Below are positions 26,901 to 33,806 of a stretch of DNA of 44,685 nucleotides, piece after piece. Under the pieces are notes generated by a model. The model saw only the letters and a program-made list of their open reading frames with translations. It ran no database searches and was not told where the DNA came from. Each line of letters begins with the position of its first letter. Position 1 is the stretch's first letter. Made by a program: the position numbers and the translations under genes. Origin of the DNA: an uncultured Armatimonadota bacterium (GTDB lineage: Bacteria; Armatimonadota; Armatimonadia; Armatimonadales; Armatimonadaceae); NCBI GenBank assembly GCA_903910385.1, contig CAIVZM010000006.1:1-44685 (forward strand), given 5' to 3'.

Positions 26901-27099
26901 GTTCATCGAACGGGGCTTCCATTGTCACGACCGTTCCGCCCGCCGGAATCGCGATTGCCGCAACGGGTCCGGTTGCGACCGGGGAGGCTTCCTCGGTCTT
27001 CTTACTTCCCCGACCTGTCGCGCCGGACTTCGTTCCATTACCATTCCGGGCGGACTTAGCGGGAGTTTCCGGTTCATCATCAAAAAGTTCGTTTGCCAT
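23920..27099 (-). CDS. nrdJ: Vitamin B12-dependent ribonucleotide reductase (class II)
   Basis: This enzyme reduces ribonucleotides to deoxyribonucleotides using adenosylcobalamin and works with or without oxygen. Landmarks in the 1,059 residues are SACFIN with redox Cys262, NPCSEY (468-473) with the thiyl Cys470 and Glu472, and PTGTIGFLMDCDTTGVEPD. A C-terminal Cys-rich zinc motif (CPDCGSITTRNGACYRCANC) fits the class II family. The first 120 residues are a low-complexity Ala/Gly/Pro/Ser extension longer than usual. AAGGA precedes the ATG. It lies 73 bases downstream of nrdR on the same strand, so NrdR probably controls both genes. Confidence 0.95.
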   Translation of the reverse strand: MANELFDDEPETPAKSARNGNGTKSGATGRGSKKTEEASPVATGPVAAIAIPAGGTVVTMEAPFDEPEEGLNGLSAASSTEPGGAAPLMAAPTSPANYAAPPLPARIAEARSGGASSSIFADDGLKFERYFTKEGVDVWDTTEWDYRSAAIKDEKGKVVFEQKDCEIPKAWSMLATNVVVSKYFRGKVGTPGREKSVKQLISRVADTIYEWGKKDGYFATDEDATTFHNELKYLLLHQYMAFNSPVWFNLGVPGERAQVSACFINAVDDTMESILTLAKTEGMLFKWGSGTGTNISILRSSQEGLKGGGTASGPVSFMRGFDAFAGAIKSGGKTRRAAKMVILNADHPDIEEFIECKADAEKKAHALIEAGYSGAFNVPNGAYDSVYFQNANHSVRATDGFMKAVETDADWTTYEVTTGEPSATFKARDLMKKISEATWVCGDPGMQFDTTANRWHTCPNSGRINASNPCSEYFFLDDSACNLASLNLMKFRTPDYEFDIAAFQSAVRVTITAMEIMVGNAAYPTDKITVNSFDYRPLGLGYANLGALLMARGLAYDSDEGRAYAAAITAILSGTAYHQSAKVAGRVGPFAGFEKNRQPMLRVMQMHRDHVDTIHAAETVPVAMVATAKNCWNDAIDLGGVNGYRNSQISVLAPTGTIGFLMDCDTTGVEPDIAIVKYKSLVGGGMFKIVNQTVPEALERLGYSASERKLILDYIDANDTIEGAPGLSEDHLSVFDCAFRARNGVRSIHYMGHIKMMSAVQPFLSGAISKTVNMPHEATPDEIAQAYLQAWQLGVKALAIYRDGSKKTQPLSTGKAEDKPTEAPKEIIREVVREVAIPAAVETRPLRRKLPDERQSLTHKFSVGGHEGYLTIGMYPDGKPGEIFITMSKEGSVVSGLMDAFATSISLALQYGVPLKTLVDKFMHTRFEPSGFTGNPEIPMAKSIMDYLFRYMALKFLNKDERGNVGLLADQTDEYGDPTDMGNAPLLTVAPVRPEPGTPGQAGPAGVPAATGESRALAAERQVFVTQADAPPCPDCGSITTRNGACYRCANCGTSIGCS

Positions 27100-27172
27100 G
27101 ACCTATTCCTTCAACAATTATTACTACAAAAAAGCGGCGGTTCGATCTGACTCTTACCGCGAATGAGGCGTG

Positions 27173-27652
27173 TTATTTACTGCCACGCGCGGTGCGGCGT
27201 GGGGCCAGACGGTCGACGATCTGTCGGAACTGCTGGGCATCTTCAAACTGGCGATATACCGATGCAAAACGGACATAGGCGACCTGATCCAGCGCTTTCA
27301 GGCGCTCCATTACCATCTCGCCGATTTCCGCCGAAGGGACTTCTTTTTCCTGACGGCTATACAACATCCGCTCGATGTCGGTGATGACATTTTCAATCTG
27401 CTCCGCTGTCACCGGGCGCTTTTTACAGGCGATCTCAATCGCTTTTTGCAATTTGCTCCGTTCGAAAGGTTCGCGGGAACGCCCTTCCGATTTGACGACG
27501 GTAAGGCGAAGGATTTCGATTTCCTCAAAAGTGGTAAAGCGGCCCCGGCACGCATCGCATTCCCGACGACGTTTGATAGACTCGCCTTCCCGGACGGGAC
27601 GCGAATCTAACACATGGTCTTTATCCAGAGCGCCGCAATAGGGGCATTTCAT
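27173..27652 (-). CDS. nrdR: Transcriptional repressor NrdR
   Basis: NrdR senses ATP/dATP and represses ribonucleotide reductase genes. The 159 residues begin with the zinc ribbon CPYC (3-6) and CDAC (about 31-34), followed by RFTTFEEIE. The ATP-cone starts at LTVVKSEGRSREPFERSKLQKAI (about 51) and ends near 140. The gene precedes nrdJ on the same strand, and two NrdR boxes lie in its promoter, so autoregulation is likely. Confidence 0.96.
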   Translation of the reverse strand: MKCPYCGALDKDHVLDSRPVREGESIKRRRECDACRGRFTTFEEIEILRLTVVKSEGRSREPFERSKLQKAIEIACKKRPVTAEQIENVITDIERMLYSRQEKEVPSAEIGEMVMERLKALDQVAYVRFASVYRQFEDAQQFRQIVDRLAPRRTARGSK

Positions 27653-27670
27653 GGTCGTTTTCCTGCCGCC

Positions 27671-27686
27671 GGACTACATCTTGTAT
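27671..27686. promoter_or_regulatory. NrdR box, gene-proximal
   Basis: GGACTACATCTTGTAT matches 12 of 16 positions of the NrdR box acaCwAtATcTtGtgt. It starts exactly 32 bp from the second box, the three-helical-turn spacing known for NrdR sites. Confidence 0.6.
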
Positions 27687-27697
27687 ACCGCACGAAT

Positions 27698-27725
27698 AAT
27701 ATACACCATATATAGTGCCTGTCAA
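27698..27725 (-). promoter_or_regulatory. nrdR: nrdR promoter
   Basis: On the minus strand TTGACA (27725-27720) and TATATT (27703-27698) are separated by 16 bases. The distal NrdR box fills the spacer. Confidence 0.6.
27703..27718. promoter_or_regulatory. NrdR box, distal
   Basis: ACACCATATATAGTGC matches 12 of 16 positions of the NrdR consensus and is close to a perfect palindrome. It sits between the -35 and -10 elements of the nrdR promoter. Confidence 0.7.
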
Positions 27726-27771
27726 GGGTATCAACGCCGTCTATTATCAAGATATGCTATACCGAAAGCTC

Positions 27772-27797
27772 TTATGATACTACCTGTAGTATCATAA
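27772..27797. promoter_or_regulatory. 26-bp perfect palindrome upstream of the small ORF and isomerase gene
   Basis: TTATGATACTAC (27772-27783) and GTAGTATCATAA (27786-27797) are perfect complements around two central bases. The short centre suits a protein-binding operator better than an RNA hairpin. It overlaps a possible -10 (TATCAT, 27790-27795) for the rightward genes. The regulator is unknown. Confidence 0.5.
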
Positions 27798-27809
27798 AGA
27801 CGGAAACCG

Positions 27810-27947
27810 ATGCCTTTCCGGGGACAAGACCACGGTTTTTACGAAGGAAAGCGCGTCGAACCGGTAAATTCAGACGCTCTTAATGCCGGGGGCGGACGGG
27901 AAGGTTTTCCCGGTCAGACCGTCGAAACTTTTGACGAAAGTGAGTAG
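27810..27947 (+). CDS. Possible small protein (45 residues)
   Basis: An ATG frame encodes MPFRGQDHGFYEGKRVEPV and continues to GFPGQTVETFDESE, then stops at 27945. It ends 12 bases before the isomerase gene and starts 13 bases after the palindrome, so it could be the first gene of that operon. GGAA before the ATG is only a weak ribosome site. The composition is hydrophilic and acidic at the C-terminus. No family was recognised, and it may be non-coding. Confidence 0.35.
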   Translation: MPFRGQDHGFYEGKRVEPVNSDALNAGGGREGFPGQTVETFDESE

Positions 27948-27959
27948 GGATTTCTAAAA

Positions 27960-28718
27960 ATGAGCAAGATTCCGATTGCATTACAACTGTATTCCGTCCG
28001 TGACGATGCGGCGAAAGATTTAGCGAGCGTTCTGGACACCGTGGCAAAGGCTGGCTATGATGGTGTCGAGTTTGCCGGGTACTACGGGCATGACGCCCCG
28101 ACCCTGAAAAAGATGCTGGATGACCGGGGATTGAAATGCGCCGGAGCGCATGTCGGTCTCGATACCCTTATCGGGGACGAGTTCGAGAAAAGCGTCGAGT
28201 TCCACAAGATTCTCGACAACCCCTACCTCATTGTGCCGGGCCTTGCGGAAAGCCGACGCAACAGCGCCGCCGCATTGAAGGTCACTGTCAGCATCTTCAA
28301 CGATGTCGCCGCCCGACTCAAGCCGCATGGGCAATTCACCGGCTACCATAACCATGCCATCGAGTTTGTCCCGATGGGCGACAACGGCGAATTGATGTGG
28401 GACCTGTTCTTCGGCGAAACATCGCCGGATGTCATCATGCAGTTCGATACCGGAAACGCTCTGCATGGCGGCGCAGATGCCCTGCCCTATCTGGAGCGGT
28501 ATCCCGGTCGCGCGGTCACCGTCCACCTGAAGGAATACTCCGCGACCAACGACAAGGCGCTGATCGGGGAAGGCGATGTGCCTTTTTCCCGGATTTTCGA
28601 TGTCTGCGAATCTACCGGCGGCACGAAATGGTATATCGTCGAGCAGGAAAGCTATGCCTATCCCCCGCTGGAATGCGCGGAGCGTTGCATCAAGATTCTT
28701 CGTGACTGGGGCAAGTAA
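27960..28718 (+). CDS. Sugar phosphate isomerase/epimerase-like TIM barrel
   Basis: A 252-residue cytoplasmic protein (no signal peptide) of the AP-endonuclease-2/xylose-isomerase-like family. It starts IPIALQLYSVRDDAAKDLASVL, typical of the group. Likely metal and catalytic residues lie in DGVEFAGYYG (about 34), GYHNHAIEF (about 129), MQFDTGNALH (about 161), VHLKEYS (about 190) and YIVEQES (about 224). Such proteins isomerise or epimerise sugars or inosose; the substrate is not readable. AGGGA lies about 10 bases before the ATG. It is followed by a strong hairpin, so it probably ends its transcript. Confidence 0.85.
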   Translation: MSKIPIALQLYSVRDDAAKDLASVLDTVAKAGYDGVEFAGYYGHDAPTLKKMLDDRGLKCAGAHVGLDTLIGDEFEKSVEFHKILDNPYLIVPGLAESRRNSAAALKVTVSIFNDVAARLKPHGQFTGYHNHAIEFVPMGDNGELMWDLFFGETSPDVIMQFDTGNALHGGADALPYLERYPGRAVTVHLKEYSATNDKALIGEGDVPFSRIFDVCESTGGTKWYIVEQESYAYPPLECAERCIKILRDWGK

Positions 28719-28732
28719 ACTGTCCTGATAGA

Positions 28733-28763
28733 TTCGGGGAGTCGGCATCGCCGACTCCCCGAA
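28733..28763 (+). terminator. 14-bp perfect hairpin after the isomerase gene
   Basis: TTCGGGGAGTCGGC (28733-28746) and GCCGACTCCCCGAA (28750-28763) pair perfectly around ATC. No T run follows, so it is a T-less terminator or an mRNA-stabilising stem. Confidence 0.6.
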
Positions 28764-28809
28764 CCTCCATCTATAGCTTGTGCCTATCTTTCCTATCCAA
28801 AGCTTATGC

Positions 28810-28838
28810 TGGACGGGGGGAATCGCAGGACGTATAAT
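28810..28838 (+). promoter_or_regulatory. leuD: leuD promoter, apparently leaderless
   Basis: TATAAT (28833-28838) lies 17 bases after TGGACG (28810-28815). The leuD ATG is only 7 bases past the -10, and no ribosome site is present, so the mRNA probably begins at or next to the start codon. Confidence 0.5.
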
Positions 28839-28845
28839 CCGTAGC

Positions 28846-29442
28846 ATGGATGCTTTTGTGAAATTGACGGCAATTGCGGCCCCGATGGATCGGGTAAACG
28901 TAGACACCGACCAGATTATCCCCAAACAGTTTTTGAAACGCATCGAGCGAACGGGCTTCGGCGAGTTTCTCTTTTTCGACTGGCGATATCTCGCCGATGG
29001 TAAGACGCCGAACTTGTCGTTTGAGTTGAACGCTCCCACGCTCCGAGACGCGAAGATCCTCGTCACCGGTAAAAACTTCGGTTGCGGTTCCAGTCGCGAA
29101 CATGCGCCGTGGGCGCTCAGCGATTACGGCATCCGCGCCGTTGTCGCCCCTTCCTACGCCGATATTTTCTACAACAACTGTTTCAAGAACGGTATTCTTC
29201 CAGTTACCTTACCTGAAGAACAGGTATATGATCTGATGGGTAAACTGCAAGCGAATCCCGGCGCAACGGCGACCGTGGACCTTGAAACCTGCACGGTCAT
29301 CGGACCGGACGGGTTTTCCGCCGCCTTTACTGTCGATCCCTTCCGCCGCGAATGCCTTCTGAACGGTCTGGACGATATCGGCCTCACTCTGCAGCACGAA
29401 CCCGATATCACCGCATACGAAACCCGACGCGGCATCAAGTAA
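28846..29442 (+). CDS. leuD: 3-isopropylmalate dehydratase small subunit
   Basis: LeuD completes the aconitase-like enzyme that interconverts 2- and 3-isopropylmalate in leucine synthesis. The frame opens at 28780, but ATG 28846 matches the family start ([20 protein letters not shown]). [33 protein letters not shown] and [19 protein letters not shown] are the swivelling-domain signatures. At 198 residues it has normal length. The usual partner leuC is not in this window, so the two subunits are encoded apart, unlike the common leuCD operon. LeuD-like subunits of homoaconitase are hard to tell apart. Confidence 0.92.
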   Translation: MDAFVKLTAIAAPMDRVNVDTDQIIPKQFLKRIERTGFGEFLFFDWRYLADGKTPNLSFELNAPTLRDAKILVTGKNFGCGSSREHAPWALSDYGIRAVVAPSYADIFYNNCFKNGILPVTLPEEQVYDLMGKLQANPGATATVDLETCTVIGPDGFSAAFTVDPFRRECLLNGLDDIGLTLQHEPDITAYETRRGIK

Positions 29443-29480
29443 TGCGTTAATCGGGCAGTATCTTAATCCGCAGGAACGCA

Positions 29481-30257
29481 TCAGGAATCGCGCAATGTTA
29501 CTGTCCAATCGACGATGTCCAGAGAAGGGTCATCGATGGGCGGGAAATTGAGCCGGTCTAAAACATCGCCGGACGGTTCCTGATCCGTTCCGATGACATC
29601 GGTGTTGCGCAGGGTCAGATTTTGCCGCGAGTCCATACGGATGATGTAATTCCGCGAACTGGAATCGCGTCCCGAACCCAGAGCGTCCCACCGCTTGACC
29701 GTATCCTGTGCTCCCGCTGGTCGAGCGTCGGTGGCGATCATATTGATCAGCAGGTAGGGCTTGGCGGAATTGGGCAATCGCGCCAGATTCACCTCGAAGG
29801 AGAGGCGCACATCGCCCGATGCCGGAGTCGACACCCGATCGGGCGCTCCCAGGTCTATGAACTGGTTAAAGGTAGGGTTGATCAACGCCCCATTGGAATC
29901 GGTAGCGCACTGGTAAAGTTTGTACCCACCCAGCGACGATTGCGTGCGCCGACTATATTCCACAAAGCCGACAAAGCCCTGCGCTCCCTCCTGCGCCGGA
30001 GCCGCGAATCCGTTTCCCCACGGCGGCGCGATGACCGCAATTGGGCCGGGGTCATTGATATTGTCCGTCCGATGGATCAGAAAGAAGTAATAATTGCCTC
30101 CGTTGAGCGGCTTGGAGATATCCACCGGGCCGCGCAATGTCACGGTAATCGCCAGGACCTTGGAACGCGTTGCGCTCTCCCCCGCCGGAACCCGGGCGCA
30201 ACTCGACATCAGCAAAAATAAACAGGCTAACCCTGCTGTCGCCGCCATGCGGCTCAT
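29481..30257 (-). CDS. Lipoprotein of unknown function
   Basis: A 258-residue lipoprotein. Starting at ATG 30257 (AAGG upstream), a signal peptide ends in the lipobox LMSSC with Cys20. The mature part has no recognised domain. It contains AITVTLRGPVDISKPLNGGNYYFFLIHRTDN, a predicted beta-rich region, SFEVNLARLP near the middle, and a C-terminal WTVTLRDS. Longer starts exist at 30272 and 30311 but lack good ribosome sites. It converges with leuD. It may bind a ligand at the outer membrane or periplasmic face. Confidence 0.65.
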   Translation of the reverse strand: MSRMAATAGLACLFLLMSSCARVPAGESATRSKVLAITVTLRGPVDISKPLNGGNYYFFLIHRTDNINDPGPIAVIAPPWGNGFAAPAQEGAQGFVGFVEYSRRTQSSLGGYKLYQCATDSNGALINPTFNQFIDLGAPDRVSTPASGDVRLSFEVNLARLPNSAKPYLLINMIATDARPAGAQDTVKRWDALGSGRDSSSRNYIIRMDSRQNLTLRNTDVIGTDQEPSGDVLDRLNFPPIDDPSLDIVDWTVTLRDS

Positions 30258-30332
30258 CACGCCTTTTCGCATCACTCCCTGTACGACAACGAAAGCGACC
30301 CAGCGCTTCACCCGTTTTCGTTCGCATCGCTT

Positions 30333-30983
30333 TCATTCCGGGACTCTCCCCCCTATCGCAGTGCGCCGACCAGCTACCGCGAAGAGCGGGTCACTCCTGC
30401 GCACGGAAGCGCGATCGGAGCGATCCAGTACCTGAATGCGGTCGAAGGCGCCCGTTTCCGTCAGGTAATACGCGACAAGCCTGCCATGATCCTCGTCCGA
30501 AAGCGACTGCCAGACCGCGACCGCTTTGGTGGGAAAGCAACGGTTCGAGAAGGTAACAATGGGCGCATTGGGCGTCAGAACCCGTGCGACTTCTTCCAGA
30601 ACAGCGACCGGGTCAGTCAGGTACTGTATGGACACGCAGATCCCGCAGGCATCGAAGGAAGCGTCGGCGAAGGGGAGCTGCGGATTCTCGTTGAGGCTTT
30701 GCACCAGCCATTCATCCAGACGTGGGTTCGCCGCCAGTTCCTCTGCATTCATCCCCAGCCCGACAACATGGGAATACCTGACCTCCTCCGGCAAATGACT
30801 GACCCAACTGCTCATCAAATCCAGAATCCGTCCGTTCGGCGGGAAAAACTCGCGATAAAGTTGTGTCACAGCAGCGATCGCCGTCTCATCGATATGAGTC
30901 ACCAATCGCGGAAAGGCGTAAAATCTGGCGTCATCGGATTCATCATGCCGCCGGAATAGATCAGGCGTCAGCGTAGAGGACAT
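30333..30983 (-). CDS. Class I SAM-dependent methyltransferase
   Basis: The frame extends to 31223, but ATG 30983 with GGAG eight bases upstream gives a compact 216-residue enzyme. Motif I is GRILDLMSSWVSHLP (about 52), where the usual GxGxG is replaced by LMSSW. FADASFDACGICVSIQYLTDP (about 110) is motif II and III of the Methyltransf_11 fold, and VARVLTPNAPIVTFSNRCFP follows. The altered motif I occurs in a known subgroup and may still bind cofactor. The substrate is unknown. Confidence 0.75.
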   Translation of the reverse strand: MSSTLTPDLFRRHDESDDARFYAFPRLVTHIDETAIAAVTQLYREFFPPNGRILDLMSSWVSHLPEEVRYSHVVGLGMNAEELAANPRLDEWLVQSLNENPQLPFADASFDACGICVSIQYLTDPVAVLEEVARVLTPNAPIVTFSNRCFPTKAVAVWQSLSDEDHGRLVAYYLTETGAFDRIQVLDRSDRASVRRSDPLFAVAGRRTAIGGRVPE

Positions 30984-31090
30984 TTTCGTTACTCCGCTCG
31001 GTAGCGTATTTCGTTCGTGGTTTTCGGTATGGGCGTTCATTTGTCCAAAGGCGAAAATCGCGAGTGGAGTTCCCCGGATTTTGTCCGCGC

Positions 31091-31096
31091 TATAAT
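31091..31096 (+). promoter_or_regulatory. Possible -10 element for the isomerase gene at 31250
   Basis: A perfect TATAAT lies in the gap between two divergent genes. The -35 region is poor, so the call is weak. Confidence 0.35.
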
Positions 31097-31249
31097 GAGG
31101 CGACAATGAAGCGGAAGGTTTGCCCACGAATCGCGCCGGAGCGCAGGAAAGTATTTCAGCAGTTATCCGTGATTTGCAGGACGCCGGGGGGGACGGCGCG
31201 AATACTTCGGCATAGAGAAACACAATGTGAAAAAGACTGAGGGGGGAAA

Positions 31250-32116
31250 ATGTATAAGTGCTTGAGTCCCGGCGCGATTGGCGTCCGGGTCGGGAGTCTG
31301 GAAGAAGCCATTGCAGCGGCGAAGACGGGCGGCTTCGAGGGAGTGGAAATCAATCCCGGCGAAGTGGCGACACGGTTGGAAAACGGCGAAACCGCCGACG
31401 ATCTCAAAGGACTATTCGCCGCAGGCGGAATCCATCCGGGCGGATGGGGACTGCCGGTAAACTGGCGAGAATCCGATGAAAAGTGGCAGGAAGGTCTGGA
31501 CGCTTTCCCACGCCTCGCCGCCGCCGCCGGGGCGATTGGCTGTACGCGTTGTTCGACCTGGGTGCTTTCCGGTTCCAACGACCGGGAGTTCGACGCAAAC
31601 TACCAGCTCCATATCGACCGATTCACACCCATCGCGAAGATTCTCGCCGACAATGGCTGTTCGCTCGGATTGGAGTTTATCGGCCCGAAAACATTGCGCG
31701 ACACCCTGAAATACCCCTTCATCTACCAGATGAACCCGATGCTGGAGTTGGGGGCGGAAATCGGTCCGAATGTCGGATTGTTACTCGACATCTTTCACTG
31801 GTACACCTCTCACAGCGATGAAAGCGAACTCCGCGCCCTGCATCCTGAGCAGATTGTGTATGTTCATGTGAACGATGTTCCCGCCGGAAAAGAAATCGAT
31901 GAGCATCTGGACTGGGTGCGTGGTCTGCCCGGCGAGACGGGCGTCCTTCCCATCGCCACCTTCCTGCAAGCGTTGCGGGATATCGGCTATCGTGGCCCGG
32001 TAACTCCAGAACCGTTCAAAAAGGAACTGAGCGAGCTGCCTTCCGATGAGGCGCGTTTGCGTCTGGTCGGAGCAGGAATGGACAAAATTTTCCATCAGGC
32101 ATTCGCCGGAGAATAA
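31250..32116 (+). CDS. Sugar phosphate isomerase/epimerase-like TIM barrel
   Basis: A 288-residue cytoplasmic barrel of the same broad family as those at 15818 and 27960, but only distantly similar to them. Family positions lie in GFEGVEINPGEVA (about 28), LGLEFIGPKTLR (about 138), LLLDIFHWYTSHS (about 176), YVHVNDVPAG (about 204) and VTPEPFKKEL (about 252). GGGGGG lies just before the ATG. A strong terminator follows at 32162. The substrate is unknown; hexose or inosose is plausible. Confidence 0.85.
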   Translation: MYKCLSPGAIGVRVGSLEEAIAAAKTGGFEGVEINPGEVATRLENGETADDLKGLFAAGGIHPGGWGLPVNWRESDEKWQEGLDAFPRLAAAAGAIGCTRCSTWVLSGSNDREFDANYQLHIDRFTPIAKILADNGCSLGLEFIGPKTLRDTLKYPFIYQMNPMLELGAEIGPNVGLLLDIFHWYTSHSDESELRALHPEQIVYVHVNDVPAGKEIDEHLDWVRGLPGETGVLPIATFLQALRDIGYRGPVTPEPFKKELSELPSDEARLRLVGAGMDKIFHQAFAGE

Positions 32117-32161
32117 CGGAACGGGCGAATACCCTCACCGATGGTCTGATATAGACGGATG

Positions 32162-32199
32162 AGGCGGGCGTAGATGTTTCTGCGCCCGCCTTTCTTCTT
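32162..32199 (+). terminator. Intrinsic terminator
   Basis: AGGCGGGCG (32162-32170) pairs with CGCCCGCCT (32183-32191), followed by TTCTTCTT. It closes the isomerase transcript. Confidence 0.8.
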
Positions 32200-32265
32200 G
32201 CGGATTATTCACCTCGCCACCTACCTTCCTTGTTTTTTGTGACCAGAGTGAGGAATTTATCAAAT

Positions 32266-32287
32266 TTCTGTGATTGATATCACAGAA
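32266..32287. promoter_or_regulatory. CRP/FNR-type activator site
   Basis: TGTGATTGATATCACA (32269-32284) has the full TGTGA-N6-TCACA form of a CRP-family site, in a 9+9 perfect inverted repeat (32266-32287). Its centre is about 42 bases before the predicted start point, the class II activator position. The E. coli consensus is used only as a guide. Confidence 0.6.
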
Positions 32288-32306
32288 GGCGATGATCACA
32301 TACCTT

Positions 32307-32312
32307 TATAAT
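32307..32312 (+). promoter_or_regulatory. -10 element paired with the CRP-type site
   Basis: TATAAT, with no recognisable -35 hexamer (AGAAGG at that position). An absent -35 is expected if an activator bound at 32276 recruits polymerase. Confidence 0.55.
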
Positions 32313-32543
32313 CAGACCATAGGCGGATTTAGTTGACGCTTACAACTGTATGCCAGCAAAAGTGGCGAATATGTAGAGCCAGCGTAACTCCGGACAGAAA
32401 CGGGAAATGATATGCTATTCTGATTAATGACCGTATCGCCCTTCAGGGAAAAAGATATCTGAGGCGCATCCGAAATTCTGAGGAAAACTATCACTAATCC
32501 TAAGGACACGTCCCCAACCGAAAAGGCGAGCGCGACGCCTCCG

Positions 32544-33527
32544 GTGCAACCGGTAACCAAAAAGGGAGCGTTGAAGAATCGCGTCTGGCAACGTTTTTTG
32601 CTCGCGACGTTCAAGAGCATAACGGGTGGCATACAGCGTATAGACCGCACGAAAGCCCTGCGTCTGGGCGTCAATCTGGGGCGTATTGGCTATCGGGTAG
32701 ATCAACGACGACGTCAGTACGCGCTCAAAAATCTTCACCTCGCCTACGGGGATTCGCTGACACGAGCGGAACGTGAAACGCTGGCGCGTCAGGTTTTTGA
32801 GCGATGGGGGGAAAGTACGATTGATTTCCTTCGCATTCCTGCGCTGAGTCCCGCCGAGAGCGCTGAACTGGTCACTGCGGTGGAAGGGCGGGAGCATCTG
32901 GAGGCTGTCCGTTCGGATGGGCGCGGTTTTATCGTGGTAACCGGGCACCTGGGCAACTTCGAGTTTCTGGGGAGGTGGATGGCGGATCAGGGCGTACCCT
33001 CGACCGCTATTGTCCGCGAGCCTTCCGATCCCGCTTTCGCCGCCTATGTACGACAGATTCGGGAGTATGGCGGAAACGAAACGTTGAACCGGGGAACCTC
33101 GCCCCGCGAACTTCTCTCCCGTCTCCGCGCCGGTCGCGTCGTCACTCTGGGAATAGATCAGAACGCAACCGAGAGCTTCATTCCGTTTTTCAACGTCCCG
33201 GTCGGAACGGTGACCGGTCCCGCCGTTCTGGCGTTTCGCACCGGAGTCGCTCTCTTACCGGCATACTGTGTCCGCGAGCCGGATAATTCGTATAGGATTA
33301 TATTCGACACCCCTATCGAACCGGCGACAAAAGAAGATCGGGACGCCGAAATCCTGCGTCTCACCCACGCCGCCAGCGACTCTCTGGAACGCATGGTACG
33401 CCGTTTCCCGGATCAGTGGCTCTGGCTCCATAATCGGTGGAAATCAGCATTCGACCCGCGAAACCGGGAGCGCTGGCCCGAGGATTATAACTATGAGGAG
33501 TTACGTTCACGATGGGAAGGAAAGTAA
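32544..33527 (+). CDS. LpxL/HtrB-type lysophospholipid acyltransferase
   Basis: A 327-residue membrane-associated acyltransferase of the lipid A biosynthesis (LABLAT) family, which adds a secondary acyl chain to lipid A or a related lipid. VVTGHLGNFEFLG (about 131) contains the HX4E catalytic motif. TLGIDQNATESFIPFFN (about 199), GTVTGPAVLAFRTGVALLPAY and QWLWLHNRWKSAF (about 290) are family motifs. The start is uncertain: GTG 32544 lacks a ribosome site, and the frame is open back to a TGA at 32460. ATC 32490 has a good GAGG upstream but is an unusual start. It lies upstream of two fatty-acid-modifying genes. Confidence 0.82.
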   Translation: MQPVTKKGALKNRVWQRFLLATFKSITGGIQRIDRTKALRLGVNLGRIGYRVDQRRRQYALKNLHLAYGDSLTRAERETLARQVFERWGESTIDFLRIPALSPAESAELVTAVEGREHLEAVRSDGRGFIVVTGHLGNFEFLGRWMADQGVPSTAIVREPSDPAFAAYVRQIREYGGNETLNRGTSPRELLSRLRAGRVVTLGIDQNATESFIPFFNVPVGTVTGPAVLAFRTGVALLPAYCVREPDNSYRIIFDTPIEPATKEDRDAEILRLTHAASDSLERMVRRFPDQWLWLHNRWKSAFDPRNRERWPEDYNYEELRSRWEGK

Positions 33528-33806
33528 ATTATCGCCATAATCACGGTAATTAAGAAAAGTGTAAAAGGCAAATCAATGCCCTATATCCATCAATTTCCGT
33601 CTCTGCTTTGATGTTTAAAAAGCGCCGTCCTCGCCATACTGGTCGGAACGCGATAGAATCCCTATACATTTCTCAGGAATCTTTTTACGTCAGGGCTATG
33701 CGGCGACAACCTATCTGACCTCTGCGTTCCATTATTCCTGCGACCCGCCCGGCGAAAAATCCTGCGGCGCGGGCCGTTCGTCAGGGAAAATAAGAGGCTC
33801 TTTACT

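Larger units (their letters stand above)
32200..32543 (+). other. Intergenic region of the lipid locus
   Basis: About 340 bases without a confident gene. It contains the CRP-type palindrome (32266-32287), a perfect -10 (32307), a second possible extended -10 TGATATGCT (32408-32416), and a short frame starting ATG 32427 that meets TGA at 32460 and is in frame with the downstream acyltransferase. Confidence 0.6.

Noticed and set aside
31106-31240. 44-residue frame after TATAAT and GAGG, upstream of the isomerase gene
   Set aside because: Arg-rich with no domain-like pattern, in a gap that already serves as a leader; it looks like chance. Kept only as a note.
32288-32300. Second CRP-like half site (GATGATCACA)
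   Set aside because: Only one half matches and the spacing is wrong for a second full site.
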